Below are positions 13,174-20,831 of a stretch of DNA of 21,731 nt, in pieces. The translations under genes and the position numbers were made by a program. The stretch is from the IMG/VR virus record IMGVR_UViG_3300037040_000085, positions 1 through 21,731 of that record, one strand, 5' to 3'. The notes below the pieces were generated by a model that worked only from the letters and a program-made list of their open reading frames with translations, had not been told where the DNA came from and did not search any database. Each line of letters opens with the position of its first letter. Position 1 is the stretch's first letter. This stretch comes from a virus.

Positions 13174-15729
13174 TCACGTGAAGAACGCGTCTTGCTCGAT
13201 GTAGCCTATCACGAGATCGGCCAGGGTGAAATCAGGACTGTTGCTGGCGAAGCGTAAGCCCATCGAAAAGAAGGCGTTGCCCTGGATCGACGTGCCCCAA
13301 ACGTTCCAAGCCGGCGCCGGGGACGCTATGGCGACCTGGTTGAGGAACGGCGCCGACACGCCTTCTGGCACGGTGACGGCGAAGCCGTTGATCGCGCCGC
13401 CGCCCATACCGGAGATCGTCGCCGTCAGCGCGCCGCTAATTCCGACCTCACCGATGGAGTTGTCCTGCGCCTGCATCCAAACGCCTTGCGCCGCCTTTTC
13501 GATGAAGATGCGGTCGGACCCGTAGAGCTTCGTGTCAAACCGCGACTGAAGGTTTGACGACGGCGCTGAGAACAGCGGGTAAATTGAAATCCCGTCAGTC
13601 CCAAAAGCATTGTATATGGAGCCGGTCTTCTGCGTAGAAATGAATTGAAGACTGACTGTTTGCGACATGACAGCCCAGTCCTTCTCGTTCCACGTCGCCA
13701 TAACGTTGCGCGTCGCGCCCGTGTCGGGATCGACGACCGTCATCAGCAGCAGATAGTGCTTGATGTTGAAGATCGTCGCGATTGCCGAGCACGGCGTCAC
13801 CGCACCCGCCGTCGGCGGGAAGATCGCGTTGGTGAACAACTGGTCAAGCTTGCCGCTGATCTTGGTCGCCGCGCCGCCGTACAGACCGTAGATCCCGGCT
13901 CGATTAGCAAAAATCGTCGAGCGACTAAAATCCTGCAGCGAATCGCGCCACGCGCAACCCACCTGCGGATCGACGTTCTGGTAGTTGAACGTCGTGGTCG
14001 ACGGACTGCCCGACGTGTTGACGTTGGAAATAACGCTGACCGAGCCGTTGCCGAGCGCATAGAGATAGCCCGACGATTGGCGGACCTGCGTGTATTGGAG
14101 ATCGAGAAAAGCGTCGGTGTTGACCGCGCTGACGCCGCCATCCGAAGTGGCGAAATCGACAAACGATCCTGGTGCAGACGCCTGCCAATTACCGCCAGGC
14201 GGCAGCGTCGAATATGGTGACGGCGCTGGATCAAAAATCCACATCCGCGACAGATAGGTCTCCATCACCGAACCGCTGACGCCAAACGGCATCAGCGTCA
14301 GCGTCGCCGCGGCGGCGTTGTTGGCGCCGGGCTGAACGATAACCGCAGGCGCCGTCGTGTAGTACTGACCGACAGCCGACACTTCAACCGAATCGATCGA
14401 CGTTGGTGCATACAAAACCGTGGCGCCGGCGCCTGAACCGCCACCGCCGGTGAACGTAACTTGGACCGGATCTGTGTAGCCGAAGCCGGGGTCCGTCAAC
14501 GTGATGTAGCCCACCGCGTCGCCGTCAAGAACCGCCGCCGCCGCGGCGTTTGAGCTGCCACTGCCACCGCCAACGAACGCTATCGTCGGCGCTGAAGTGT
14601 AACCAGAGCCGCCTGCCGTCAGATTCACCGAGGCAACTTTCGTTGCAGTGAGCACCGCAATCGCAACAGCGCCTGCGCCTGCGCCGCCGATGAGCTCCAG
14701 CAGCGGAACTGACGTGAAACCGCTACCGCCATTAGCGACTGCTATTCCACCAACGCCTGTCGGAACCAGAACGGCACTCGCCTGAGCGCCGACGCCATCA
14801 CCAACGATGAGCACGCCTGGCGCTGTCGTGTAGCCGGAACCGGCGTTGGTCATCGTGACTGCCGTAATGGCCCCACCGACGATCGTCGCCGCCGCCGCAG
14901 CGTTCACTCCGCCGCCACCACCCGTGAATTGAACGCTAGCGAATGTGTAGCCCGAACCGGGAACCGTGACCGTCACGCCGGCGGCAGACGTCGCAGTGAG
15001 CGCGGCAACGAGAACCGGCGATGTGTCGGTCCCGCCGCCACTGAACGCTACCTGGACGACATCACCCGGCTCATAGTTCGAGCCTGGATTGGTGATGTTC
15101 ATCTCGACGATCTGACCGCCGATAATGACTGGTGTAATCGTGATACCCGAGCCGAAACCGCCATAAACCGTCAGGTTCGGCAGTGACGAATAGGCTGCGC
15201 CTCCCGAAGTGAGGTTGACGCCAGCTGGCGCGACTGTTCCGGCCGAATAGAGCAGCACGCCGTCCCATGCCCAGTAGTCGTCCTGCGTGTTGCGATTGCT
15301 GATGAGCAGATACTGCGTGCCCCACTGCCGCGCGTAGGGCAGATAGCCGGTCGAAGCCTGGTAAAACATACCGGGCGGGCCGATCTTCGTCTGCGCCAGC
15401 GACGACATGCTGACTTGGATAGCCGAGCCGTCGGAAAGGAAAACAGCACAGTAATAAACGATTCCAATGTTGAAGAAGCACTTCCAAACGATTGTCAGGC
15501 CGCCCGGCGCCGTGAAAATCGGCGTGCCTTTGTCCCACACCGTGCGCAGGTTGCCGTCACCCAGCCGAACGAAGTTCTCCAGCCACAAGAACTCGTTGTC
15601 AGCGATCGCCACTGGCGACGCCTGAACGTTCATTCCACCGAACGGGAATGGGCTATAGGTTTTGAATCCATCCGGCAGGCCGAGCGACTGCTGAGCCTTC
15701 GACGAAAGCTGGCCGCGCGGATCAGGCAT
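13174..15729 (-). CDS. Tail nozzle / tail tubular protein B-like, with inserted repeat array
   Basis: This 851-residue protein follows the adaptor gene, as gp12 does in T7. Residues 1-170 (SPFPFGGMNVQASPVAIADN, FLWLENFVRLGDGNLRTVWD) and 484-851 (METYLSRMWIFD, FVDFATSDGG, YALGNGSVSVISN, NRAGIYGLYGGAA, NVMATWNEKDWAVMS) have the repeated short beta-strand style of propeller-like short-tail nozzles. Between them, residues 171-483 are eight GSGYT-type repeats that interrupt the segment starting YWAWDGVLLYSAG. The C-terminus ends VIGYIEQDAFFT. GGAGG precedes the ATG by six bases, and the start overlaps the upstream stop by eight bases. The nozzle call rests on order and style; the repeats are seen directly. 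Confidence 0.75.
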   Translation of the reverse strand: MPDPRGQLSSKAQQSLGLPDGFKTYSPFPFGGMNVQASPVAIADNEFLWLENFVRLGDGNLRTVWDKGTPIFTAPGGLTIVWKCFFNIGIVYYCAVFLSDGSAIQVSMSSLAQTKIGPPGMFYQASTGYLPYARQWGTQYLLISNRNTQDDYWAWDGVLLYSAGTVAPAGVNLTSGGAAYSSLPNLTVYGGFGSGITITPVIIGGQIVEMNITNPGSNYEPGDVVQVAFSGGGTDTSPVLVAALTATSAAGVTVTVPGSGYTFASVQFTGGGGGVNAAAAATIVGGAITAVTMTNAGSGYTTAPGVLIVGDGVGAQASAVLVPTGVGGIAVANGGSGFTSVPLLELIGGAGAGAVAIAVLTATKVASVNLTAGGSGYTSAPTIAFVGGGSGSSNAAAAAVLDGDAVGYITLTDPGFGYTDPVQVTFTGGGGSGAGATVLYAPTSIDSVEVSAVGQYYTTAPAVIVQPGANNAAAATLTLMPFGVSGSVMETYLSRMWIFDPAPSPYSTLPPGGNWQASAPGSFVDFATSDGGVSAVNTDAFLDLQYTQVRQSSGYLYALGNGSVSVISNVNTSGSPSTTTFNYQNVDPQVGCAWRDSLQDFSRSTIFANRAGIYGLYGGAATKISGKLDQLFTNAIFPPTAGAVTPCSAIATIFNIKHYLLLMTVVDPDTGATRNVMATWNEKDWAVMSQTVSLQFISTQKTGSIYNAFGTDGISIYPLFSAPSSNLQSRFDTKLYGSDRIFIEKAAQGVWMQAQDNSIGEVGISGALTATISGMGGGAINGFAVTVPEGVSAPFLNQVAIASPAPAWNVWGTSIQGNAFFSMGLRFASNSPDFTLADLVIGYIEQDAFFT
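14281..15219 (-). repeat. Array of eight ~39-residue GSGYT-type protein repeats
   Basis: Eight consecutive units of 36-42 codons encode a pattern such as VTMTNAGSGYTTAPGVLIVG, followed by a Gly-rich turn, an Ala/Val strand and an xGxI/V ending. Units begin VNLTSGG, MNITNPG, VTVTVPG, VTMTNAG, IAVANGG, VNLTAGG, ITLTDPG and VEVSAVG. Divergence between units is large at DNA level, so this is not a recent tandem expansion. Confidence 0.8.
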
Positions 15730-15997
15730 TGCGCGCCTCCGCGGCGGCGCGCTCGGCGTCGAGCACCTTCTGGAATGCCTCTCGCGTGCGTGCGATCGTC
15801 ATCGTACTGGCGGCAATCGCGGCGCGCTGCGCCTCACGAATCTTCTCAGTTCCGGGCTGCGAGCCGAGATCGATCAGTGTGTCGAGCAACAGCGCCAGCG
15901 TCGCCGTGCGCACCGGCGTCTCGACGCGCGCCGGATCGAGCCCGTCGCGAATCACGCGGGCCTGAGCGATCGTCGAAGCAGTGTGATCCTGCGGCAT
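15722..15997 (-). CDS. Small helical phage protein, 91 aa
   Basis: The protein begins MPQDHTASTIAQARVIRDGL and is almost wholly helical, with ETPVRTATLALLLDTLIDLG and a charged Ala/Arg/Glu C-terminus (IARTREAFQKVLDAERAAAE). No known domain is recognised. It lies between the adaptor and the nozzle gene, 18 bases after the adaptor stop, and overlaps the nozzle start by eight bases. No clear Shine-Dalgarno sequence precedes its ATG. A tail-assembly helper or minor head-tail protein is plausible from position. A promoter-like motif lies about 30 bases upstream inside the end of the adaptor gene. Confidence 0.68.
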   Translation of the reverse strand: MPQDHTASTIAQARVIRDGLDPARVETPVRTATLALLLDTLIDLGSQPGTEKIREAQRAAIAASTMTIARTREAFQKVLDAERAAAEARNA

Positions 15998-16015
15998 TAT
16001 GTCACAAGCCTAGCA

Positions 16016-16816
16016 CTAAAGTGCTGAACTATAGTATGACTTGACCTTGCCGCCGTCCACGGCGACACGCGCGACGCCTATGCCGCTGGCGAACTGATCC
16101 TCCATCGCCTGCGCCTGAGCGTAACGGCCGCGCGACATGAACGAAAACTTGGCGGCGCCGAACATCAACGCGTCCTGAAACCCGCTAGGGATGACGTCGA
16201 AGTCGTCGTCAGTGTTCAGGTTCTTCGGCGTGCAAATCGCGTCGAGCTCCATCTCGGTCGCCTGAGACGGCGCAGGGTACACCCAGATCTCGCCCTGAGG
16301 CCCGTCATTGTAGACCGACCACAGCACCGGCCATGACGTGTTCAGCACCGAATAGGCGCGCGCGTAGGCCTGAAGGTCGTCCCAAGGCATCCAGTCGAGT
16401 TGCGGTCGCGTCGTGCCACCCCAGTTGACCGCCAGCGCGACAGCGTCGATCACCTCGTCGCAGCCGGCATACTGAGCCTGAAGAGCAGGATTGAAGAAGC
16501 CGACGAATGGATAGCGCTCGACGCCGGGAATCGTCATCATCGCATTCTGCACCGCGCCATATGACCCCGACAGGGCCTGCGGAAAAGCGCCGGGCAGCGC
16601 GCCGGGCTGCATCGCGCCGGGGATCGCGTAACCCGGCTGTGCGCTCGCGCCGAACGCCGATTGACCCGTCACCAGCCGGCGAATGCACGCCGTGCGCTTG
16701 GCACAATCACGCCTCGCTTGATTGCACCACCTAACTAGCTGACTTCTCGACGTGAATGAAAAATTAGGGTCATTCAACAGTTGAGATGCGTCATTGATGA
16801 TCTGGGATAGCGGCAT
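16016..16816 (-). CDS. Head-tail adaptor / tail tubular protein A-like
   Basis: The protein (266 aa) has an N-terminal helical region, LVRWCNQARRDCAKRTACIR, typical of phage adaptor proteins (P22 gp4 / T7 gp11 type). A central part follows with QLDWMPWDDLQAYARAYSVL and GEIWVYPAPSQATEMELDA, then IPSGFQDALMFGAAKFSFMS and an RYAQAQAMEDQF helix, the usual C-terminal half of this family. A Gly/Pro/Ala-rich insert near residues 55-90 is unusual. It would sit under the portal and receive the nozzle. A strong terminator lies just upstream of its ATG, so it may need its own promoter or read-through. Only a weak GGTG stands before the start. Confidence 0.78.
   Translation of the reverse strand: MPLSQIINDASQLLNDPNFSFTSRSQLVRWCNQARRDCAKRTACIRRLVTGQSAFGASAQPGYAIPGAMQPGALPGAFPQALSGSYGAVQNAMMTIPGVERYPFVGFFNPALQAQYAGCDEVIDAVALAVNWGGTTRPQLDWMPWDDLQAYARAYSVLNTSWPVLWSVYNDGPQGEIWVYPAPSQATEMELDAICTPKNLNTDDDFDVIPSGFQDALMFGAAKFSFMSRGRYAQAQAMEDQFASGIGVARVAVDGGKVKSYYSSAL
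16025..16045 (-). promoter_or_regulatory. Candidate promoter motif in adaptor 3' end
   Basis: The - strand reads AAGTCATACTATAGTTCAGC within the last codons of the adaptor gene. It shares the ATACYATAG core with the motifs before the portal gene and before the fibre block, and it points toward the small helical protein and nozzle genes. It may be a coincidence, since it is also coding (SYYSSA). Confidence 0.25.
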
Positions 16817-16826
16817 GGCACACCAA

Positions 16827-16862
16827 TGAAAAGCCCGCGCCCGCTGTTCGCAGGCGCGGGCT
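16827..16862 (-). terminator. Rho-independent terminator after the head gene block
   Basis: AGCCCGCGCC (16832-16841) pairs perfectly with GGCGCGGGCT (16853-16862) around an 11-base loop. Read on the - strand, the ten-pair GC-rich stem is followed by TTTTC. It lies between the YodC-like gene and the adaptor gene, matching the position of T7 T-phi between capsid and gene 11. Read-through would set the ratio of head to tail proteins. Confidence 0.82.
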
Positions 16863-16884
16863 CTGAAACACCGTCAGCGTCGTA

Positions 16885-17160
16885 TTAGTCCTTGAGCGGA
16901 TCGACCGGAGCGACCGGCGTCTTGATGTTCAAAACCTCGACCGGGAACTTGGCCGTGACCGGTGCGCCAGCCGTGCTGAAGCCGTAGCAGACGGCGACGA
17001 GAGACTCTTCGACGAAAGTGGCGCCCGGCGTCATCGGCGAAATCACGCCCAGAGAATCGGCCGCCGCGAAGCCAATGACCGTGAAGTCCGGGCTCCCCGA
17101 CTTGAGATTGACGACGTCGCCAATCGAAACTGCTTTGAACTTCGTGACAATCTGGGTCAT
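16885..17160 (-). CDS. Small YodC-like (DUF2158-type) protein
   Basis: This 91-residue protein contains IGDVVNLKSGSPDFTVIGF near its start and VAVCYG...KFPVEVLNI near its end. The GDVVxLKSGxPxxTV signature and the closing F-P-x-x-x-L segment resemble the DUF2158/YodC-like SH3-type fold of small bacterial proteins. AGGAG lies eight bases before the ATG. It is the last gene of the head block, directly before the terminator, which fits a head decoration or stabilising role; no function of the family in virions is known to me. It ends with a Pro-rich tail (TPVAPVDPLKD). Confidence 0.65.
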   Translation of the reverse strand: MTQIVTKFKAVSIGDVVNLKSGSPDFTVIGFAAADSLGVISPMTPGATFVEESLVAVCYGFSTAGAPVTAKFPVEVLNIKTPVAPVDPLKD

Positions 17161-17192
17161 GTGCGCGTCTCCTGTTGAACTAAGCCTTCAAC

Positions 17193-18308
17193 TCATTGCG
17201 GCGTCAGATAGCTCGTGTCGGACACGAAGTACCCCATCGTGGCAAGCGCGCCGGTCGCGCCACCAGGCGTCGTGATCTGGTTGTTCATGATGACCAGCAG
17301 CGGCGTACCCTGATAGATGCCGCCATCCTGGACTACCGCCGTCGTATAGGCAGTAAGCACGCCGCCGGCGATCGGAATGTAGAGGCTGGCGTTTCGGCCC
17401 TTGACGAGACTCCGCTGCACCGCAACGTTAAGCACGGTGGAGTTGGCCGCAGTCGGCTGATCGATGCCAACAATCCAAGCCAGCGAGCCGGTAACACCCG
17501 ACGCGCCGTTCGAGAAGGAACCGGACTGCAAGCCCGTGATCGACCAGTTCATCAGCACCGTCGCGGCGGCCGAGTTACCGCCGCCACCGGCGAACGACAA
17601 CGTCGGGATCGGCGTCGCAGAGCCAGCGGAGAAGGCAATCGGTGTGCCGTGATCGAGACAGAGCAGCGCAGTGATCGTGCCAGAACCTGTCAGAACGGCA
17701 ACCGCGGCGGCGTTGTAGCCAACGGTCGTGGCGTTCTGCCCTTCGCGCGGATCATTGAGGAAGGTGATCGTCGGCGGCGAGAGATAGCCGGCGCCCTGAT
17801 CAACCACCGTGACCGTCGAGACGGTTGAGCCCGACAGCGTGCAGAACGCCGTCGCCTGAACGCCACCCGGAGGCGGCGCCGAAATCTGAACCTGCGGCGC
17901 GTAGGTGTAGTTCGTGCCGGCGTTGGTGACGGTAACGGTCTGACTGATCGCGCCGCCGACAATTGCCTTCCAGATCGAACCTCCCGCCGAAGCCGTGACA
18001 GTCGGCGCCGAAGTGAAGGATGTGCCAACATTGGTCAGCACCGCACCAACCGCGCAGCCATTCTGGTTGGCGAGGCGGTAGTTATTACCGTCCGAGGCAA
18101 TGTACTCGACGCTGCCGCCACCCGAACCACCAACCGTCCGCCAAATCTGTGTGATCGGGTCGTACTGCTGGACTACGGAATATGGGCCGGACCGCACTTC
18201 GAACCAGCCAGCCGGAATGGTCGAGACTTGGCCTGCCTTCAACGCGACGACATTAGTCGTCAGACCCTTGAGGGACGGAGTGAGGCCGTTGCCACCGTAG
18301 AGACCCAT
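17193..18308 (-). CDS. Head-block structural protein with GxGY-type repeats
   Basis: The gene directly follows the capsid gene, and AAGGAG sits eight bases before its ATG, overlapping the capsid stop region, so strong expression is expected. The protein (371 aa) has an N-terminal domain with PAGWFEVRSGPYSVVQQYDP, then about four repeats at residues 88-259 (TVTVTNAGTNYTYAPQVQIS, TVTVVDQGAGYLSPPTITF, and others), then a C-terminal domain with GRNASLYIPIAGGVLTAYTT and GIYQGTPLLVIMNN. The repeats are like those in the nozzle and the fibre-block protein. A head decoration or spike protein is the best guess from place and composition. Confidence 0.7.
   Translation of the reverse strand: MGLYGGNGLTPSLKGLTTNVVALKAGQVSTIPAGWFEVRSGPYSVVQQYDPITQIWRTVGGSGGGSVEYIASDGNNYRLANQNGCAVGAVLTNVGTSFTSAPTVTASAGGSIWKAIVGGAISQTVTVTNAGTNYTYAPQVQISAPPPGGVQATAFCTLSGSTVSTVTVVDQGAGYLSPPTITFLNDPREGQNATTVGYNAAAVAVLTGSGTITALLCLDHGTPIAFSAGSATPIPTLSFAGGGGNSAAATVLMNWSITGLQSGSFSNGASGVTGSLAWIVGIDQPTAANSTVLNVAVQRSLVKGRNASLYIPIAGGVLTAYTTAVVQDGGIYQGTPLLVIMNNQITTPGGATGALATMGYFVSDTSYLTPQ
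17532..18047 (-). repeat. About four GxGY-type protein repeats in the head-block protein
   Basis: Codons 88-259 of the host gene encode units beginning AVLTNVGTSFTSAP, TVTVTNAGTNYTYAP, TVTVVDQGAGYLSPP and a degenerate ALLCLDHGTPIAF. Spacing is 36-49 residues, looser than in the nozzle array. Confidence 0.65.
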
Positions 18309-18320
18309 AGCAATTTCTCC

Positions 18321-19391
18321 TTAAATCACAGCAGGTTGCGTTCCAGGAACGGCCTGCCACGCCGCGCCAGTGATGCCCGTGACCTGCGCGCCCGAGGACG
18401 GCTTGGCGCAGACGAGATCGGCGCACGAGATGAGAACGCCGACATCGGCGATCTGGCCGACGTTGATCAACGGCTCGAACCCCGAGAAGGTCATCGGCGC
18501 GTATTCGGACATGTACATGCCGGTGTAGCGGCTGTTGATGAAGAACGCCGAGCCGAGCGGGCAGAACGGATCGGGGAAGATCGGCGTGTCGAGCACCTTG
18601 ATGCCGCGGAAGCCCGCGTTGACCACGTCGTCCTTCTCGTAGATCGAGCGCGGACGAGTCTGGTACATCTCGAGGCTCATGAAGTCGGTCATCAGCTCGG
18701 CCCAATTGGCCGGGTTCATGACGCCGAAGTCGGGAGCTTCGCCGCCGGCGCCGGACTGGATGCGCGTCAGAATCTGCGCCGCGCCGACGCGCGTCGTGAC
18801 CGCGGCGCCGGTGTTGTTGATCAACTGGCCGGACCAGAACGAGCCGGGGGTACGTGCGATGCCGCCATAGGACGGGACGTTGGTGCCGTCATCATAGGCC
18901 TGCGACAGGCTATCCCACATCTGCGCATTGGCGTAGTTGTTCGAATAGAGCGCCTGCGCGTAGGCCTGCTTGATGACGACCGCGGCGTCCGACATGACGG
19001 CGCGCAGCTTGGGAATGACAACTTCGGAACTCTGGAGAATCGACTCCATGCCGAAGAAGCCAATCGGCACCATGCCGAGCTTGAGACTGAACTGCGCGTT
19101 CTGGATTGCCGCCTGATCGGTCGGCATCGGGAAGTTGCCGTCGAAGCCACCCCACGAGAACTGGACGAAGGAGTTGCCCTGCACCGGAACGGTGATCTGG
19201 GAAACGCCGCCGCGCGCCGCCTTGCTGTTCGACATGAGCAACGACAAAAGTGCGTGAGATTGGTATACTTGAACATAGCAACTCGGTAAAAAGGCTCTCC
19301 GCGTGAGGGCAGCCATCTGCGCCCCCAAACTACCTCCGGGAGTAATGCCAGAGCCCGTGAGAGTGCTTACCGGAGAATTGGGATAGGCCAT
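18321..19391 (-). CDS. Major capsid protein
   Basis: The protein (356 aa) starts MAYPNSPVSTLTGSGITPGG and is preceded by GAGGT with a short spacing to ATG, as expected for a highly expressed gene. It has the layout of HK97-fold capsid proteins: an N-terminal arm, an extended loop region with ITVPVQGNSFVQFSWGGFDG, a spine-helix region near LRAVMSDAAVVIKQAYAQAL, and a C-terminal axial domain with NAGFRGIKVLDTPIFPDP, GSAFFINSRYTGMYM and a Phe/Gly turn. Position between scaffold and decoration genes supports the call. It forms the icosahedral shell. No protease domain or frameshifted extension is visible. Confidence 0.82.
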   Translation of the reverse strand: MAYPNSPVSTLTGSGITPGGSLGAQMAALTRRAFLPSCYVQVYQSHALLSLLMSNSKAARGGVSQITVPVQGNSFVQFSWGGFDGNFPMPTDQAAIQNAQFSLKLGMVPIGFFGMESILQSSEVVIPKLRAVMSDAAVVIKQAYAQALYSNNYANAQMWDSLSQAYDDGTNVPSYGGIARTPGSFWSGQLINNTGAAVTTRVGAAQILTRIQSGAGGEAPDFGVMNPANWAELMTDFMSLEMYQTRPRSIYEKDDVVNAGFRGIKVLDTPIFPDPFCPLGSAFFINSRYTGMYMSEYAPMTFSGFEPLINVGQIADVGVLISCADLVCAKPSSGAQVTGITGAAWQAVPGTQPAVI

Positions 19392-19399
19392 GATCTACC

Positions 19400-19570
19400 T
19401 CACATACCGAACGACAGCGCGCCTAAGACTGCGCTCGACTGGTTGACTACCTCGTGGCTAAGGCCATGCTCGGTAAGAAGAGCCCGCGCCGCCGCGATCC
19501 TGTCTTCCAACCTCTGGCCGCTCGGCTGCTGCACGATCCACAGCTCAACGTATGTGCGGAGATACTTCAT
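19400..19570 (-). CDS. Small protein, 56 aa, between scaffold and capsid genes
   Basis: The apparent gap between scaffold and capsid genes holds an ORF beginning MKYLRTYVELWIVQQPSGQR. Its ATG overlaps the scaffold TGA by four bases (ATGA) and its TGA lies eight bases before the capsid ATG, inside the capsid ribosome binding region. The product has an amphipathic middle (LEDRIAAARALLTEHGLSHE) and ends ALSFGM. I recognise no family. Perfect packing between two genes and sensible amino-acid composition support translation; it may assist capsid assembly. Confidence 0.6.
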   Translation of the reverse strand: MKYLRTYVELWIVQQPSGQRLEDRIAAARALLTEHGLSHEVVNQSSAVLGALSFGM

Positions 19571-20157
19571 TGGGTTCCCAATGTCTCCCGCGTGAAACCG
19601 TCCGGGTCGCGCAAGAACGCCTCGATCTGGTCGTCCTGGTACTTGACCGGATTGCGGTGCAGCTCAGCCCGAGCCTCGTCCGCGTTCTTCGTGCCGAACA
19701 AATCAAGATCCTGAGATCGCCAAGTCGGTCCGGCCGGCGCGGTCGGCGGCGTCTTGGAAGCGACCCAAGCCGCAGCGGCGTCAACCGCGACGCCGACGTC
19801 GCCAGACACGCCCATCTCCTTGACGCGAGCGACAGCCTTGTCGATACCATCTTCGGTCAAGCTGTAATCGCGGCGCGCCTTGTCAATCGCCTGTTCGATC
19901 ATTGTTTTGGCGCTGTGCTCTTCCCATGCCATGCGCTCTTCAGCGCGTGCTTTCTCGATCTTATCGAGACGCTCCCTGAGCATGACATTCTCGGCCCGAA
20001 GCGGCGCAACAAACGGCGCCACGGTGTCGTCGATGATCTTGGCGTCGGGGAACTTCGCCTTGGCGGCGCGGCGAACCTTCTCGCCGATCTCACCATCGCT
20101 CCACAACTGCTCGAGCAGCTCGGCGGCGCGAATCTGAGCTTGGGTGGCCTCGGCCAT
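19567..20157 (-). CDS. Putative scaffolding protein
   Basis: The start is set at ATG 20157, one base after the upstream stop and with GAGGG upstream; the same frame extends to 20292, but that stretch encodes Arg/Ser-rich sequence inside the upstream gene. The product (196 aa) begins MAEATQAQIRAAELLEQLWS and is acidic and helical, with a coiled-coil-like stretch ENVMLRERLDKIEKARAEER. It ends with a flexible linker and a compact C-terminal segment (YQDDQIEAFLRDPDGFTRET). This architecture, and the position immediately before the capsid genes, fits an internal scaffold that is removed on DNA packaging. The function is inferred; no motif is diagnostic. Confidence 0.68.
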   Translation of the reverse strand: MAEATQAQIRAAELLEQLWSDGEIGEKVRRAAKAKFPDAKIIDDTVAPFVAPLRAENVMLRERLDKIEKARAEERMAWEEHSAKTMIEQAIDKARRDYSLTEDGIDKAVARVKEMGVSGDVGVAVDAAAAWVASKTPPTAPAGPTWRSQDLDLFGTKNADEARAELHRNPVKYQDDQIEAFLRDPDGFTRETLGTQ

Positions 20158-20158
20158 T

Positions 20159-20359
20159 TTACTTGGCCCTCGGCGCCGAGCCGCGCGACCCGTCCTTGCC
20201 GACGTGGTCGATCGACTTGATCCCGCTGAGACTGCCCTTCGGCTGAGCCGACGGGCGAGCGCCGATGTCCATCGCCTCGAAATCAGCGACATATTCCATC
20301 AGACTGCGATCGATCTTGACGTCGCCGTCATACGGCTTGGGGAATTTTCCGCTCGTCAT
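20159..20359 (-). CDS. Small head-cluster protein, 66 aa
   Basis: AGGAG lies six bases before the ATG, and the start follows the upstream stop by one base (TGAGATG). The product begins MTSGKFPKPYDGDVKIDRSL, has an acidic middle (MEYVADFEAMDIGA) and a basic, Gly/Ser/Lys tail (KGSLSGIKSIDHVGKDGSRG) suggestive of disorder. No family is recognised. It stands between the Pro/Met-rich protein and the scaffold, so a head-assembly role is plausible by position. Confidence 0.68.
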   Translation of the reverse strand: MTSGKFPKPYDGDVKIDRSLMEYVADFEAMDIGARPSAQPKGSLSGIKSIDHVGKDGSRGSAPRAK

Positions 20360-20360
20360 C

Positions 20361-20762
20361 TCAAGCTCCTGGCATCGGTGGCATCGGGGGCCCGCCGCCG
20401 CCGTCAGGCGAAGGCGGAGGAGCAGCGCCCGCTCCGGGCATCTGCGGGGCCGGCGCGCCGGCCTGCTTGGCGTTTCGCGCCATCTCGACGAGTTGCTGGA
20501 TCATCGCGCCGGGATCGCCCTTCGCGCCGCCCTCTTTCTCAACGGCCTTGCCGATTTCGGTCAAAGCCTTGAGACAGGCGGTGTGGATGGCTGAACCCAT
20601 CGGCAGCGCGGGAAGCGCTTCCTGAAGAGTCTTCAGCCCCAGCTTCAGCTTCTCCATGCCGCTCGCCGCCGCGCCCTTCATCGGACCGGGCGCTGACGCT
20701 GGGCCAGCCACACCCGCCTGTGGCGGGAAGGGCGGAGCGCCGGGCATCATCGGCATAGGCAT
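20361..20762 (-). CDS. Pro/Met/Gly-rich head-cluster protein, 133 aa
   Basis: Both ends are low-complexity Pro/Met/Gly (MPMPMMPGAPPFPPQAG at the start, GGGGPPMPPMPGA at the end) around a helical core (GMEKLKLGLKTLQEALPALP, then HTACLKALTEIGKAVEKEGG and MIQQLVEMARNAKQAG). GAGG lies nine bases before the ATG. Proteins of this style commonly lie just downstream of the portal gene in short-tailed phages; here it is next to the portal but on the opposite strand. The function is unknown; an assembly or portal-associated role is a guess from position. Confidence 0.7.
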   Translation of the reverse strand: MPMPMMPGAPPFPPQAGVAGPASAPGPMKGAAASGMEKLKLGLKTLQEALPALPMGSAIHTACLKALTEIGKAVEKEGGAKGDPGAMIQQLVEMARNAKQAGAPAPQMPGAGAAPPPSPDGGGGPPMPPMPGA

Positions 20763-20782
20763 TCTGAAAAACCTCAGTGTGT

Positions 20783-20810
20783 TGGGCGAGGCGCGCGAAC
20801 GCCTCGCCCA
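20783..20810 (-). promoter_or_regulatory. Strong hairpin between mini-ORF and first head gene
   Basis: An 11-pair perfect stem (tGGGCGAGGCG with CGCCTCGCCCa) closes a six-base loop. On the - strand no T-run follows directly; TTTTT comes about 13 bases later, next to the following gene's ribosome binding site. It could be an attenuator, an RNase processing site or an mRNA-protecting structure. Confidence 0.6.
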
Positions 20811-20831
20811 TTGTTCACGGACGACCCGGAA

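Noticed and set aside
20158-20292. Extended start of the scaffolding gene
   Set aside because: The extra 45 residues are Arg/Ser-rich and lie inside the 66-aa upstream gene; ATG 20157 is one base after that gene's stop.
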